This document shows, piece after piece, positions 5,129-5,380 of a stretch of DNA of 5,380 nucleotides. Source of the stretch: an uncultured Curtobacterium sp. (lineage in GTDB: Bacteria; Actinomycetota; Actinomycetes; Actinomycetales; Microbacteriaceae); assembly GCA_913774725.1 (NCBI GenBank), contig CAJYIG010000070.1, positions 1-5,380 of the forward strand, in the 5' to 3' direction. Both the position numbers and the translations under genes were made by a program. Under the pieces are notes generated by a model. It ran no database searches, was not told the DNA's origin, and saw nothing but the letters and a program-made list of their open reading frames with translations. The stretch's first letter is position 1. Each line of letters begins with the position of its first letter.

Positions 5129-5292
5129 CGACGGCGCGCGGCGGCGGCGCGGCACGTCGGCGGACCACGGCGTCACGGCACGTCGGCGCACCGCGGCGCC
5201 GCGGCAGATCGACGCACCACGGCACCGCGGCAGATCGGCGCACCACGGCGTCACGGCAGGTCGGCGCACGGGGCCGTCGCGACACGTCGGCC
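5125..5292. repeat. 26-base tandem repeat array, five clear units plus degenerate ends
   Basis: Units begin at 5151, 5177, 5203, 5229 and 5255, each exactly 26 bases with no insertions or deletions. The consensus first half is GGCAsrTCGGCGC and the second half ACCACGGCGyCrC. Adjacent units agree at up to about 22 of 26 positions; units 1 and 4 agree at 23. A weak unit (17 of 26) precedes at 5125-5150 and overlaps the SDR stop codon. A truncated unit starts at 5281 and matches for about 11 bases. As 26 is not a multiple of 3 and the array lies between convergent genes, it is non-coding. Confidence 0.9.
5191..5204. repeat. 14-base perfect palindrome inside repeat unit 2
   Basis: CCGCGGCGCCGCGG equals its own reverse complement. 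It exists because unit 2 differs from the consensus at positions 17, 23 and 25. Other units lack it. It could help termination of the SDR transcript. Confidence 0.5.
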
Positions 5293-5300
5293 GGGAGGTA

Positions 5301-5317
5301 CCACCCACCCCCGCCCC
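5301..5317 (-). other. G-run tract on the minus strand, possible weak quadruplex
   Basis: The minus strand reads GGGGCGGGGGTGGGTGG directly after the stop of the partial gene at 5325. Three runs have three or more G and the fourth only two, so a two-layer quadruplex is the most that could form without slippage. The only other feature of note in this gap is the 26-base array. Confidence 0.3.
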
Positions 5318-5324
5318 GTCGGCG

Positions 5325-5380
5325 TCAGAACCGCACGTGGTCACGCGCGAACGCGGCGATCACCCCGGCCTCGAGGGCAC
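5325..5380 (-). CDS. C-terminal fragment of a minus-strand gene running off the window
   Basis: Reading the minus strand back from TGA at 5325-5327 gives a 17-residue tail, ALEAGVIAAFARDHVRF, with G/C-rich third positions like the neighbouring genes. It looks like an ordinary amphipathic C-terminal helix, but no family can be named from so little. The gene converges on the SDR. The alternative is that this is chance open sequence. Confidence 0.5.
   Translation of the reverse strand, partial: ALEAGVIAAFARDHVRF

Noticed and set aside
5151..5292. CRISPR array
   Set aside because: The 26-base units abut each other with no unique spacers, the units vary among themselves, and there are no cas genes. 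It is a tandem repeat.
3971..5344. Minus-strand 457-codon frame antisense to the SDR
   Set aside because: It is antisense to a gene with a full set of SDR catalytic motifs, crosses the 26-base repeats and both control regions, and matches nothing recognisable.

Overview
The window is very GC-rich, with strong third-position G/C codon use, short gene spacing and Shine-Dalgarno or leaderless starts. This fits a chromosomal segment of a high-GC actinobacterium. The protein flavour (LLM oxidoreductase, WWOX-like SDR, GSP26-type flavin protein, PIG-V-like membrane protein) suggests Microbacteriaceae such as Curtobacterium, but that is recognition rather than proof. There is no RNA gene, CRISPR array, transposase, phage gene or defence gene. 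I see no new multi-gene system; the unusual material lies between the genes.

Layout from left to right. Positions 1-116 hold a hairpin and a possible -10 box. A PIG-V/GT-C-like multi-pass membrane protein runs 117-1370 on the plus strand. It converges on a GSP26-like pyridoxamine-phosphate-oxidase-fold protein (1487-1978, minus). The 116-base gap between them carries a 19-base-phased motif array that folds on itself. Upstream on the minus strand are a conserved protein of unknown function (2129-2755) and a bacterial-luciferase-like (LLM) oxidoreductase (2977-4086). Each is followed by a long hairpin, so these three minus genes look like separate transcription units rather than an operon. The gap at 2756-2976 also carries a (CTG)9 microsatellite.

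The LLM gene is divergent from a short-chain dehydrogenase (4199-5128, plus). Their 112-base shared control region contains two perfect-core dyads. After the SDR comes a 26-base tandem repeat array (about 5125-5292). The right edge holds the C-terminal end of a minus-strand gene (5325-5380).

The genes do not form an obvious pathway. Three of the five full genes are cofactor-dependent redox or flavin proteins: a probable FMN LLM enzyme, an NAD(P) SDR, and a flavin-binding split-barrel protein. This could be a loose stress or detoxification neighbourhood, but that is inference. The unknown gene and the SDR share the same start architecture, TAGCGT followed by exactly 7 bases and then ATG, which suggests both are transcribed as leaderless mRNAs.
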